From Tricholoma matsutake (lineage: Eukaryota; Basidiomycota; Agaricomycetes; Agaricales; Tricholomataceae), in assembly GCA_026075535.2 (NCBI GenBank), contig AP026542.1, positions 8,804,001 through 8,868,000 on the forward strand: a DNA stretch of 64,000 nucleotides, in the 5' to 3' direction. A program made the position numbers and the translations under genes. The notes under the pieces were generated by a model. The model worked only from the letters and a program-made list of their open reading frames with translations. It ran no database searches and was not told the DNA's origin. Shown here piece by piece: positions 21,873 through 33,955 of this stretch. Within the stretch, counting starts at the first letter, position 1; every line of letters starts with the position of its first letter.

Positions 21873-24594
21873 TCACTGAGACCGCCCGATCGGTGCAGGC
21901 CTCGCCGATTGCCAGAAATTCATAGGCGGCAGTCGTCTGGGAATGCTGACTCTTAGCATCTCCCCATCGAATTCAGCGCGAACTTGGACCAAATCTGCGT
22001 CATATCCGAATGAGATGCGGCGCTCGAAGTGACCTGAAGGTAATATAAAAAGTTCAATAAAGAAGCTTAGAAAGAAAATCAGGCACGAAGGGAGAAGGCA
22101 GGGACAGTAGATGGGTCCCACTCCTCCCATCACTCGCTACATCCCTCTGCACTTGATATACTTGCCGAATGCCGGCTTCTACGCCACATAAACGCTCCAG
22201 GAGACTCGAATAGAAAAACTTACCACCTCCGTTCTCCCAGCTATCAGCAACAACATGCAATATTCTTCTCCTCTTCGTAGCAAGCGTAATGCCATCTCGT
22301 CTAAAACCAGGTAACCTCACGTTCAGCCTATATTCGCCCGTCGTCGTCTCCACCTCAATCCAGCTATCCGCAGGCGGCGGCGCATGGCTGAGAAATGGCT
22401 CGTATGCCCTGTGTGGTGCATCATTAGTGGGTCCCAAGATGACAGGCGGTTCGGGGTCAGGGTACGATCCCGAACCTGAATAGGCCACCGACACAGCGCT
22501 AGAAGACTGTGAGGCAGGTTCCGGACGCAGTTGTGGAGCACGGAAGGGTGATATAGGGCGGCATTGCGGTACAGGTGGAGGATGATGCAGGTGAGTTTGT
22601 GAGGGCTGGGGCGGGGGCGGGGGCGGGGGCTGGGACTGGTTTTGTGGGTGAGAATGCGAGGACGGCTGTGGTTTGGTGGGCGCTTGGAAATCATCTGTGC
22701 TAACAGTAGAGTCATCGTGCCCAGGCTCGGTTAACAAACCGGAAACAGGGCGCGAAGCTACCCTTTCGTCATCATTTTCATTGCTCTCCGCCGAGTGCAG
22801 GCTGCTGCTTCCTGGGGATGACGATATGCTCGACTGTGGATGGTTGTGTTGGTATGGGTTATTTTGCTGATTTTGGTTGGAGTGGTGACGGGTTTCGGCC
22901 CAAGACGAACCCGCATTACTTTCACCTAAATATGAAAAATTTCCAGGAGCTTGCGCGTCATCCGAAGGGTTCGAAAATCCGACTGCCATCGCATGTTCCA
23001 CTGTGGAGAGGATATGGAAAGGTATCTGAGAGGGCAGCGGTAAACTCGCAGATGAGCTCCGGTCCGGCCAGGAAGATGCCACTGCACTGGCTATCATAGA
23101 AGTGCCAGCACCAGGCTGGGCTGAGTCAGACATGCCCGAGTCACCTGTGGCTTGTCTAGATGCCGTGTCAGGAGGATTTGCGGTATTGCACGACTTGGAA
23201 GAATGCAAAGGTCCGTCTGGTACGGAATATGGGCGGGCAAAAGGAAATATAGGTGGAGGAAGAGCATTTACACACGACCCTGTTCCATCAGTAGTCGTTG
23301 TATCATTCTCCTCTAGCGTGTTCAAAGGCCGCGGTGATGGCGTCATCGTGCTTGATCCCAAAGCAGAAGTAGCGTGTGTGGTCTGAAAAAAGGATCGGTG
23401 CTTCAGATCCGAGCTTGCGAGGGATAGAGTAAATTGCTGGTCTGGGAGTTGCTTCCGTTCCTCAGTGGTATCCCACATGACCGGTGGCGATGGTGAGGTT
23501 TGGCTAGTCCAATCGGATAAGTCTGAAGGCTCACGACCATAGTCGTGTCCTTGGTATTCTTCGTCTTCAGAGACGCCACTCGAGAAAGCGCGGCTTTTGA
23601 GAAACGAGACACGACTGGATGACTGGAACGATGAGCTAGAAGAGGATGAAGAATCGGTTTTCGGCTGAGAGAACGGCGTCGGAAAGTAATCCGTAGGTTC
23701 TTGTATTCTCGACGAGGACGCGATTTTATTATGGGAAGCCGTATTCGGAGAAGGGGTCGCTCCTGAAGAGGTAAACGGACTCGAAGAGACAGGCCAGATT
23801 CCAGGTGAGGACAGGGAGAGCGATGGTGAAGGCAATGGAACCTCTCGCGGGGAGTCAAAGGAAGCGTGGCGTTTCGTATGAGACGAAGGACGATGAGAGG
23901 GGCTACCTGTAGATGATGGGAAAACAGGCGAGGAAGAGTAAAAAGGCAATTAGCAAATCTGATACTGGCATGGATATTGTGGACCCATATACATAGGTCC
24001 AATAAAAAAATTAAAATAATCGTAAAATCGAAAATGTGAGCCTCGTGCTACAATTACGGCCCTTTGCATCCGATAAGAACTTGGGAGAGAAACTGTTGAA
24101 GATAAAATCTCCTCCCAACAGCATCATTTCAGATACGGCAGGAAAAGACATTAGACGTTGTCTATACGACCAACAGTGGAGTAACTCGGACAGATGTCTC
24201 AGTATAAACAACGAAGAGGATAGACATGGGACCTGACACAACCCTGAACTGGAAACGATGGCACAAAAATTGGATAGAAAGCAACAGATCGCTGTGGCCT
24301 TCAAGGTAGCACCCATTGATAAAACTTACCGTGCGGATTTTCCCTTGCCGACCAACGGTTCAACAGCTCCTTGTCCATAGAAAGGTCGGATGAAGTAGGG
24401 GCAGGAGGCATTGCGAGAGGAGCGAAATCGAGTTTTTGTTGTTGCTGTTGAGCCTGGTGTTGTTGTGAATTGCGCTTTACGAGACGACGGCGGTGGGGAG
24501 AAGAGGGAGGAGGAGAGAGGAATTTACTGGGATCATCTGGAGAGGACAATGAGCGTTTGTGAAGCTTTTCGATGCGGTGGGGAGGTATGTCCAT
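21873..24594 (-). CDS. Large disordered protein with C-terminal Hsp20/alpha-crystallin domain
   Basis: Three exons join in phase (24330-24594, 22224-23906, 21873-22033), giving 702 residues. The first 580 residues are low-complexity: Ser/Pro-rich, a Gln run (QQHQAQQQQQK near residue 45), Ser stretches and a Pro run (QPPPPPPPQP). The last 110 residues form an alpha-crystallin-like fold: EYRLNVRLPGFRRDGITLAT, ILHVVADSW, then HFERRISFGYDADLVQVRAE and GEMLRVSIPRR near the C-terminus. GFRRDGI resembles the strand pattern of small heat-shock proteins, whose usual length is only 150-200 residues. I infer a regulatory or scaffold protein with an Hsp20-like interaction domain rather than a stress chaperone. 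Exon 1 and exon 3 are short and joined by canonical introns. The start is the ATG of MDIPPHRIEK. Confidence 0.82.
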
Positions 24595-27465
24595 GGCGGG
24601 ACTCCAAAGTGATGATGATGATAATTGTGGCGCTCGGATTTACTTAGTAAACAAAATAAAAACATACCATATTCCGACGTGACGTCATCGTCTAAACCAA
24701 ACTGTCCTCGTGGCACCTTCCTTACGTTATACACCAGTCTACATTAAACTCGATGCGACCTCCCGGGTTTTTTTCCCAAGTACGAGAAACCAGCGCTTGT
24801 GTCCATTATTATCACCCAAACTTCGCAGAGTATTTATTATCTGCTCATGTTTCCGTGTTCTACGGCCATTCATCCACACCTCGCCGTGCTCTTATACCAT
24901 TATTGGAAGCCCCCTACGGCCCCTACGGACATCATTCTCACAACTCGCAATCCCCTAGGTCGCGTTGCTGCATTAGTAAATTTTTTTCACATGTATCTGG
25001 TGACCAAGCTTCCGCGTATACGGCACACAACCGAATATTTCCGTCTGGATCCGACTCCACCAGGTGAACTTCCTTCAGTGGTTGCTCAACACTTTGGAAC
25101 ACTCCTCCCAGGCGACTTACTAAAGTCACGCGGCAGTCACCGACAACGGATGTTCTCCTTATTTCAAATCGTGAGCAGTCGTGAGCCCGCGCAATTTCCT
25201 CTCGCGCCGTTACATATTTAACCGGGAACACAAACTGGTACGCACAGCCAGTAGTAACCCCGGAATACGTCATCATAAGTAACCCCGCGATGGATCAAAC
25301 TGTCAACGTCATTAATCGATCAACAGGCCTTATAACTCTTTAACTATATGTAATCATGAACACGCGTCGAGGTATATATAGGGACTGGTGGGTGTCCTTT
25401 GAATTGCCATGGTCAAACGACGTGATCGAGAGAAGCCGAGTCACTGTTTCCTTTGGGAACTGCCAAAATGGGAATCAGAGGCATTGCATCGCCGTCAACG
25501 CGTTTGGTTCATGGCGGTGGTATGTATCCCTGTGCTCAATGGATGCAAGTCCCACGTGAACTTCAGCTCAGGGTCTGCTTACTATGTACTTGGCGACGTA
25601 TCACAACCGTGACTTCCTCGGACAGCAGTGGGAAGACTGCTGATTTCCTTGAATCTTACTAGCAACCTTTAACAATACCTCCCCTCATGCGTCTGACAAG
25701 TGTCTTTAAATTACGATGTGTGCACTTTATCTTGTTTCGTTTGCGTTCAAGTTGAATTCAAACCCAGAGAATTGACTTTCATTCACGGCGGAATCCTACG
25801 GAATCCCAATGATTGATGAAACGTTCAATGAACCCTTACATGTTGATGCCGCACTGTTGGCCGGTTTGGGTTCGGCTGCATGTGACTGAAAAGTGGACGT
25901 GGTCATGTCCGATGACTTAGTTTCCTTCTTTTCTTTCCCCTCGAACCCGTCTTTAAGCAAAGCGCTGATTAGGAACATCTGCGTTCAAGGGTTCGTTTTT
26001 AATTCCCTGGAGCATAAACAATACCTGAGAGGTGGGCTAAGTATTTCGAGATTCAGATAACACACGACGCGACGCGTCCCAAAATACTATTTCCCGTTTT
26101 GGCAGTTCCCGAAAGAGGTGATTCTCGATGACTCAGCTTCTCCCGATCACAATTCAATTCAAACCCTTCGGACGCGTATACTTACTTATGATCGGACCGG
26201 TCTACAACAAACCTGTCAATGCAGTTGCTTATCAGAATGACTACCAACTTGCACTCGTGGTATACCGTTTTCAGGCGAAAGAGCGATGATGTGGTGATGC
26301 GTCGTGACATACTTAAAGGGGAATGTTTCCCAGCGCGCCGTGTGTTTCGACAGGGGTTGGCAGAAGCCGTGTACCCATCAGGCAGAAACTTGTAACGACC
26401 TACTGTGTATTCAGGTCCAAGCTGGAGGTCGAGGCATTGCAGCCACATGACATTTTTGCTAGCTCAAGGTTGCATCGCCGCAAGATTACCATACCCCTTT
26501 CATTTCCCAACATGCTCCACCACCGGGTGGACTGACTCGAAGTACGAGCTTGTTTATCAGCTCAATACATAGCCCTCGGCATGCTGTTACATGCTGTATG
26601 ACAAGACCTGTGTCGTGAGGCCCGGTAGACATACTTATGATAAATTAAAAGGTCCATGGTAACAAGTAGGAGGGCGCAACCTGGCACTGATGGCAACTGT
26701 CCTGACCACTCTCGCAACTTGGAGATGATAGGCATGGCTGATTATTTTTGTGCAAACCATGGTTCTTGGAAATATGATACAGAAATACATTTATAATCGT
26801 ACTTGGCGGCGGTGGCTGAGGTGGTAGATACTGGCAGCGACAAAGGCAAACAAGCAAACGGCCAAGGCAAGTGAGTACATGATATCCCTGGGTTTTTTGT
26901 GGCTTTGAAACTTCGAAACATAGCGGTTTTTTAACATGGACCACGATGCCGTATCGTGAAATTCGCATAGCGTGATTGCGCACCCTATCTAAATCGGAGT
27001 TCAATCGCTACGTAGTGTTCGACCATTCGTGGTATCCTTGCAGAAGCCAACGAGCTAGTGAAATCATACATTCAAAGGAGATCGTGAACGATGGTATCAT
27101 ACGACTGTATTGCATGTAGTGATCAATATGCTGAGTGCGTGTAAATGGTACATCACAAACGTTGAAAGCCGTACATGGTTATATGATCTTATATGATTTA
27201 AGGCGCGAGCGGGTTGTGATTACAACAGGCACCTTCCGCGGCTGACCCATCCGTCGTTGTGATGATTGGGCACACTGCATTTACGCGGCAAGCGCAATAT
27301 ATCCAAAAATGTGCAACGAGGTGGGAAACGCTGTGTAATATCGCAAACGCCCCCCGCAATGCGACTTGGAGATGATTGAAGGTTCGGGTATCATGACGTG
27401 CAGGATCCGGTATTATGGACATCGGTGAATTGTTGTTGTGTGACGTCTGGTGCTGTCGAACAGTA
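24595..27465. other. 2.9-kb intergenic region with no supported gene
   Basis: Holds the promoter of the Hsp20-domain gene and the 3' flank of the kinase gene. Several short open frames occur (for example plus 24799-25221 and minus 26645-27004) without recognisable motifs. A possible two-exon frame on minus starts at 26880 with a hydrophobic segment MYSLALAVCLFAFVAASIY and a GT-AG intron near 26720-26802. I list it only as a finding. No repeats shared with the rest of the window were seen. Confidence 0.5.
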
Positions 27466-28593
27466 TCACCTATCAATGAGTGGATGCGTCCGACCAGGCG
27501 ACATGGCTCCCTCCAGATCCGATTCAATCATGTCCTTTTTCCACAACCTTCTTCTCCCTTCGTTCCATTTCTTCAGATACTCCCTTGCCCGTGCTTCGAA
27601 CAGTCCACACCCATTGAACAGATCCTCCGGGACGATATCCTTCCTTTGCTCCGAAGGTTTGATATCGACAGACTCACACCGATCCAGACACACCAAGATC
27701 ATCCCGAAGCTATAAGCATCGGCCAAACGCGGGTCCTGACATTCCCCACGCAGAATCTCAGGTGCAGAAAACGGCCGCGTGCCGGGATGTATTTGTTCAA
27801 ACTTTGGTGATAGCCATTTATTGTGCAGAGACGGGGATGGCTTCGCGTCGAATGGGTCAGAGGGCTCACATTCTGGTGACGTGTAGACGGAGTCTGCAGA
27901 GACAGATCGTCCAAAGTCGAGCAGCTTGATGGTGTCGCTGCTAGTAGTCACATGAACATTGAGCAACGACAAATCCCCATGACTCAGTCCATATGAATGT
28001 AGGTGGGTAAGTCCATCGAGGAGTTGGTTGTGGTAATCGATCTTTTGCATCGTTGACAATTCTGGTCTGGCAATAACAACATCGTAGAGAGTACGTCCCT
28101 CGAGATACTCGAGAACCATTCCCACATTCTCCAACGAGCCTAAGAAGGCGCAAATGTTTCTGTGCCGCGCCAGAGTAGTATACACTCGAAGCTCGGCCAG
28201 AAATTGGACCGTGACATCAGAGGCATTCGAGTGCATCTCACCGTTTATCTCTAGCTGCACAACATCCGGCTTCTTCACGACACATTTGAACAGCTCAGAT
28301 GCAGAACCACGCGCACAAGGCGAGATACTCGCTGTCGGATTCGGAGGAGCAGAGTAGGCAGTGGGAGTTGGGAACGAGAATATCGACGTTGGATGGCGTG
28401 GAGGGTTATATATGGGGGATGGGGGCGGAGATGGGGACTCTTGACGTTTGATATCAGGATGATGCTGGCCGTCCACACCGTGGTTGTAGTGATATGATGA
28501 ATCCACAGCGGTCTCGGAGGACGAGGAGTTGACTGAGTTACTTTGATCCTCCTGATCCATCTCCACTGCACAGGTTGAGCAAAAACTTGACAT
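27466..28593 (-). CDS. Atypical protein-kinase-fold protein
   Basis: Single exon of 375 residues. A Ser/Pro-rich N-terminus of about 95 residues is followed by a kinase domain. Seen: a likely VAIK-type lysine in CVVKKPD (about 105-110), the glutamate in FLAELRVYTTL, the catalytic-loop motif SHGDLSLLNVHV (HGD at 205-207, Asn 212), DFGRS at 226-230 and SAPEIL at about 276-281. HRD is replaced by HGD, the usual lysine two residues after the catalytic Asp is Ser, and no glycine-rich loop is visible. The proton acceptor, metal-binding Asn and DFG are kept, so it may still bind or use ATP. The substrate is unknown. The start used is the first ATG. A further open frame overlapping upstream (28538-28918) might be an upstream exon or ORF. 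Confidence 0.78.
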   Translation of the reverse strand: MSSFCSTCAVEMDQEDQSNSVNSSSSETAVDSSYHYNHGVDGQHHPDIKRQESPSPPPSPIYNPPRHPTSIFSFPTPTAYSAPPNPTASISPCARGSASELFKCVVKKPDVVQLEINGEMHSNASDVTVQFLAELRVYTTLARHRNICAFLGSLENVGMVLEYLEGRTLYDVVIARPELSTMQKIDYHNQLLDGLTHLHSYGLSHGDLSLLNVHVTTSSDTIKLLDFGRSVSADSVYTSPECEPSDPFDAKPSPSLHNKWLSPKFEQIHPGTRPFSAPEILRGECQDPRLADAYSFGMILVCLDRCESVDIKPSEQRKDIVPEDLFNGCGLFEARAREYLKKWNEGRRRLWKKDMIESDLEGAMSPGRTHPLIDR

Positions 28594-29145
28594 CTAGATC
28601 GACAATTTGCTCACCCATCCACCAGTTCTTCTTCGATGTCAACGTTATACGCTTTACATGCATTGGTACTCGTGGTGTAGGAATCCCTATAGCTATAGGT
28701 GGTGGTTCGGACATGGGGTTCGTCACTCCATTTGAGAAGGTCCTATTGAAGGCTGGGTGCCCTATATTAGTTTGGGTGTGCTGCATCGAGACCGATGGAT
28801 AGGACGACGGTCGATCTAGTGACTGTTGTAAGAATGAACAGCTGATGCACGTTGCCTCGGGAAATCGACAAATAGGGTATCTCACCTGATCGGTGTTTTG
28901 ACAATTCATTGAATTCAAGTTATGGCATTTGCATAGCCATTAATTACTATGTACGCCAATTCGGTAACGACATTAGCTATGTGCACTGTGAAGTCCACGA
29001 ACAATGTAGGTGTACAGTATGTAGTTAGGTTAAAGTCCATGCATAAGAGTCCATAGGAGGGTAATAAGCATAGTTCCAGAGAGGTATACATACAACCTGA
29101 ACAAACGTCCTACAAACGTCCCAAGAAAAATTATTTAGTTAAGTG
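28594..29145. other. Intergenic between kinase and copper radical oxidase genes
   Basis: Contains a 126-codon open frame on minus (28538-28918) rich in Cys at its start and overlapping the kinase N-terminus in another frame. No motif recognised, so I do not call it a gene. Confidence 0.4.
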
Positions 29146-31649
29146 TCACCATCTACCAAGAACAACCGTTGTAAATGTAACAGTCCATGCGCTGAAAAGT
29201 GTCCAATGCTGAGAAATGCGAGAGCCTGTGTTCGATTGATGTGCTTGACTAGATGCCGGTCCACCGCTGCTTGGCGTGATTTGAGAAGCTGGTAAGTCAC
29301 CAATCGCCAAGATATTTTGCATGCCAAGCACCCCCGAGCCGATCATCACTTGACGGCCGACGGAAGGGACGCCGTTAACGACCACGAAGATGAAAGCAGG
29401 GCCCGGTACCAAGATGGCAGGGTTTGGGGGGACTTGACTGACATGTAACACTGCTGTGTTGTTGCTAAAACCCATGTAGGTGTTCTCCAGTTGAACGTAG
29501 CGCTGGCCCATATTCTAAAAACTTTTGTCAGTGATATGGAGGGCAAACCATGCGAAGGAAAAGTAGCACCATGGAATGCGTAGAGAACCCGGTACGCATC
29601 AGGATAACGGTGGTGTTCTTCACATTGTCCACGTTGTTAAACAGATCATTCGAGTCGAGAGTGATATTGAACGAAGGACCACCATACGCCAGCTGCCCGG
29701 GAAGACCTACAGGTTGAGGTCGCCTCTCGTTGTAGTATGATGGGTAGAACTTCTCGGTACGGTATTCGGTCTTATACTTCACGTCAGGCGCAACGTTATA
29801 GTCCGAGTTAGGGTTGGATCCAGAAACGAAGACCGAACCTTTGGGAGCAAGGGAACATGTAGCGTTTCTTGTAGTACAGGGAATACGAAATACATACCAT
29901 CTGGGAGCAGGGTTGCGGAGGAGTGATACATTCTGGGTACGGTGCTGGGAGAGAACCCAGTTCGAGACCACCTGCTTCCAGCAGGTGCGTTGGGATCATA
30001 GAGCACAGGTGTCAATGCGGGGTTGTCCGCGTATGATTGTCCAATAGCCCAAGAGTCATTGCCATAGCCCGCCGTTCCTAATAAAATGGCTGAGGACACC
30101 TGGCTGAGAGCGAGAATAACTTGTCATGATACCTGATTGGGCGCCATTCAGGCAGAGGATCTTGCCATTCGGAAGGAAGATGAAGTTAGCCATTGATCGG
30201 GCTTCAGGGAGCGGATCATCGTGAACATAGGACGACGACTGGTCGGGGGTGATCTTGACACAAGAAGTTGATGCAGCATACGTAGGAATGTCGAAATCGG
30301 AGGACTGCCATCTACGATCATAGTAAGGACGACGAGAACGACAACAAACGAAACAAACGCTTACTGCTGTGGTTGCACGTTAGAGCCGCCGCAGAACATG
30401 ATGGTGGCGGTCCAGTTGTTCGCGGGCGTAAGAGGCATCATTATAGTTCCCGCACTGGCTGGATACGTCCGTACTGCATCTGGGATGTTATCCAGCGGTG
30501 TTTCCTGGTGCGTGTGATAATTTAAAAGCACTGTCTCCCAATTAGATTGCATCAAAAGCAGGCCAGAAGGGAGAAGCCATGTGAGCGGATAAAGGTTCGC
30601 TGGCAAGGTCCGCCCCAAGAGAGGAGATGGAATTGTGGGACCGATTGGCGGGAAAAACTCATAAGTCGGCTCGTCCTGGTTGGGATCGTTAACATAGCCA
30701 CCAAACCTACATCCGCCAATCTCAAACAAAGTTAGTTTCCCAAATTAAAGAAAAACGAAGGAATAATGACAATGATGAGTGTTCCGTCTTCTAGGGTTTC
30801 ACTGTGGAACAAAATCAGATTGGACTTACACCAAACCTCACGTCAAAAACATGCTTACACCGTAGGGTACCATCGTTGCACAGTCTGGGCAGGGGACAGG
30901 GACCAATCACAGGTGTTGTCTTCACAAGGGTTTAGCAGACTGTAACCCAGGTTGAGGACAATATTTAGATTGAAAAGAACGATCTATTGAAGGAACGGAC
31001 CGGATGCTTTACGGAGCTGGATCAGTATCAACTCGATGCACAGAAAAGCGCGACTCACGACTGCCTGCCGTCAGGATCCTGGTAAGGTCCTCCACCATTC
31101 TGACTTGCCGCTGGAGCCCCTCCATAGGTGACACCTTGATTACCACCGATATTTACCCAAGTACCATTACCCATCACATTACCTCCCTGTAAACGCGTGA
31201 ACAAACAGGCTTTGAGGGTATTGAGACGCCATTACCGCACAGAACGTATTCGTCAGAGCGTCCATGGGCCGCTGAGAATTGTTGCCAAGAGTATACTCTG
31301 TAACCGAAATAAACGTGTTTAATTTTGATCTGCACGTGGTAGGACACACCAGAAGCCCATGCTGGATGCCCATTGATTCTTGTGGGATTATTCTCGACCT
31401 TGTCAATAAAGTAGACAGTGTTCTCAGTGCCTAGAAATAACTGGGAAAGATATATTGTCGACAACGGGATAGGAGGACGGAACGAACTTGGCTCACCTGC
31501 TGAGCGCTGACTAGACTGTTCCCGATAATATTAAATGTTCCAATAGCACCAGTCTGCATAGGTTGATCTGGCTGGGGTATCGTCGGCATGGATTGAACAA
31601 AAGTGAGTAGGGCCGTCATATAGATCGCGAAAAAGAGTGGAAGCGACAT
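29146..31649 (-). CDS. Copper radical oxidase, glyoxal-oxidase type (AA5_1)
   Basis: Secreted enzyme that oxidises aldehydes such as glyoxal and reduces O2 to H2O2, the co-substrate of fungal peroxidases (family knowledge). The ATG at 31649 opens a signal peptide MSLPLFFAIYMTALLTFVQS. At least nine exons. The first four are 31497-31649, 31350-31440, 31236-31297 and 31059-31186, in phase. Active-site residues by family motif: Cys in TNTFCAGG (the cross-linked thioether Cys), Tyr in GGCRFGGYVND, the Tyr-His pair in RMYHSSATLLPDG and His in GFSTHSMNMGQRYV. The C-terminus after a Ser/Gly-rich linker is hydrophobic (SAWTVTFTTVVLGRW), suggesting a GPI signal. No break seen. It fits a litter- or wood-modifying function kept in an ectomycorrhizal lineage. 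Confidence 0.92.
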
Positions 31650-33158
31650 GGCAGGGTGCAGTGGAGAGGGGATTAGGAAAGTATAAAATCTAGGAGAATA
31701 GAAGTGGGTATGATATAGAATCTAAAGCGAAGATCCGGAACCGTTCTCGTAGGAAAGGAATGAGTTCGGTCTGTCGTCCCCGTTCTAAATATGTAAAGAG
31801 CACTAACCCTTACAAGTTACATGCAGGACCTACAGGTATGTAAGTTACGATGAACGCTCAGAACACGTGTGATTGGGGTGATCATGACAGTATGTCCAGG
31901 TATCTCGGCCATTCTTGATAATGATCGATGCGGAAACAAAATCGCGCGGTGCCGAATGATTGAACAGAGTTTACTTTCCCGCAATGGTTTATCACCAAAC
32001 GTCCTTGTCATGCAGAATGGTCTCTATATCTAAATAGGTCTAGCATCTACACCTTGTCCTTACTATATTTGTCCACTATCTTTGGATCGATGTTGTAGTT
32101 CTTGAAACTTCCGCCGCTCAGACTCACAACGATTCCTCCGTGTCGACCCGTATTGAATCCTGATGCCTGTCTTCCGTCTGTCCGCTTCGACAGCAGAAAT
32201 TTTTTGTTCAGATTTTTTTCCAGTAAAAAATCCCAAGACTTAATATACATATATTCTGGATACTCTGATCGTGGAGACTCCGGAACTGCCGTGAACTATG
32301 AATTAATTGGGACGCCAAGCTCGGGCACATCGTGATAGCACGTGATATGCGTGTCGACGCGACGCGATCGATGGATCTCGATACCCATGGTTATATGCTA
32401 GATGCCGCCGCCGCATAAGCCAGATATGAGCAGTTTTATTATACAAGAGGAGGATACTCGAGCTGCTCCAGTGTAGTGCGATAAGCAGCTTGAAGCATAC
32501 CAGGCTGGAAGGGTGTGTTTTAACCCTTTGTCGAGCTTCTTCTGTCACAAAATTATGTAATGCAGTATAACCTAATATGACCCACGTGACCCACGTAACC
32601 GCCATAACCCATTAAAATCGACACTCAGAACTGATGTTAAGCTAGCTACCAAGTCTCGGGTTCAGTTCAATAATGTAGTTTACATATGTAGGTAATAGAT
32701 TTTCCACATTAGGGCCCAGTATACTAGCTGAGAGGGAGTGATAATCCACATATAATCTAGGTGAGGTTATAATGCCATCCGGAAATTTCCGACATCATGC
32801 TTACTATTTGAAGTATGGCTGGTGGTTTGTATCGTGTTAACACTGCTTTCCCACCAACTTCCCATCAACTTTCCTATACATAGTAACACCAGCACCAGCA
32901 CCAGTTTAAAGCTTGTATACGGTATCCTGCCAATTCATATGTTAATCTAGCTTTGAGATGGGACCAGGAATCCAGCAATGGCATTTTCTGAAAGTCATGT
33001 GTTGCGAAGAATCTACTGGGTAGGGTTGCGTAAAATATTCTGGCCTGGTAAATTACTAGGTAATTTACAAGGTCCATTTGCTGGGCAGTAATTTACTAGT
33101 AAATTACTGGTAAAATATTGCATGTGATCAGTTTATGTGACTTTAGGGAGGGTTTTTT
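31650..33158. other. Intergenic with AT-rich short repeats
   Basis: 31650-33000 holds the oxidase promoter and no recognisable gene. From about 33015 to 33130 the sequence has AGGGTTGCGTAAAATATT and repeated, partly palindromic GGTAAATTACTGGTAAAAT units. Related units occur near 47360-47440, suggesting a degraded short element. Confidence 0.5.
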
Positions 33159-33445
33159 CAGGACCCCGGAAGCTCTTGCAAAGGTTTGTCCAGAAAAATC
33201 GCCAAAAACACCCCTCAAACATGCAAAGTTTCGGCCTCAAGCATGCTAAGTCAGACAAGGATGTAACAGGTCACAGGTGTGACAGAGCCATACAGTGTGA
33301 CAGGTTTAAAAAAATGTGTTCAAGACATAGGGAACAGGTATAAGTTACATGCGAGCATGACAAAATTAAGCAGTGAAAGTGGGGCCATCTACTACCCATT
33401 TTCCCTGTAGGAATTTTCAATTTTGGTAGTTTGCCTACCTCCTGC

Positions 33446-33706
33446 TGTTGAAATTAATTACCAATATTGTTGCATGTGCATATTCTCCCACATTAATTAC
33501 CAATATTGATACATGTTTCATATGCATATTCCTCTGGAGTCATGTGATATCCTTACTATTATGTATATAAGGAGAACCTGTACTATAGTAGGAATATAGT
33601 GTTCTTACCTCTGCTAACCCTAGCTGTAAGTCTAAGTAAACCCCAGGTAGGTTGTAAGGAACGTGTTGTCTCTTCCACTGTGCAGCGTATATAGTCTGCT
33701 CCAACA
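33446..33706 (+). repeat. Copia 5' LTR
   Basis: 261 bp, TGTTGAAATT...GCTCCAACA. Contains ATGTATATAAGGAG, a likely TATA box, near 33560. Followed directly by the primer-binding site. Confidence 0.93.
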
Positions 33707-33720
33707 GGTTATGGGCCCTG
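33707..33720 (+). promoter_or_regulatory. Copia primer-binding site complementary to an internal tRNA-iMet segment
   Basis: GGTTATGGGCCCTG follows the LTR without a gap. It matches the complement of the initiator-Met anticodon arm (one G:U), as in Drosophila copia, which uses a half-tRNA primer. It does not match the usual 3'-end site TGGTATCAGAGC. Confidence 0.75.
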
Positions 33721-33955
33721 CTGGGCACGTCGCGAACGCGCCTTAATTGGCTGCGAACGACGTTGACTTCATCATCTCCAAATTATAACCTTGCGCTCTT
33801 CGTGAGCTGCATTGCGCTCCCTGCGAGCTGCACATAAAACCTAGGTTGACTAGGGTTAACCACTCTGAAGGAGTGTTTTCTCCTGAGAACGTTAAACATG
33901 TTTTATTGAGTAAAAAGACTGATTGAGCGCTTTTAACAGCTGCCACCACAAAATC

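Noticed and set aside
24753..25221. Overlapping plus-strand open frames upstream of the Hsp20-domain gene
   Set aside because: No recognisable motif, several overlapping frames, and low-complexity hydrophobic content.
25356..25662. Three overlapping 67-69-residue frames on plus
   Set aside because: All three frames are open by chance over the same 300 bases, with no domain or splice support.
25796..25978. Short minus frame considered as a mating-pheromone precursor
   Set aside because: It lacks the C-terminal CaaX motif expected of basidiomycete pheromones, and nothing nearby looks like a pheromone receptor.
30000..31649. Considered a galactose oxidase with carbohydrate-binding module
   Set aside because: No such module is visible. 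The motifs TNTFCAGG and GGCRFGGYVND fit the glyoxal-oxidase type of copper radical oxidase better.
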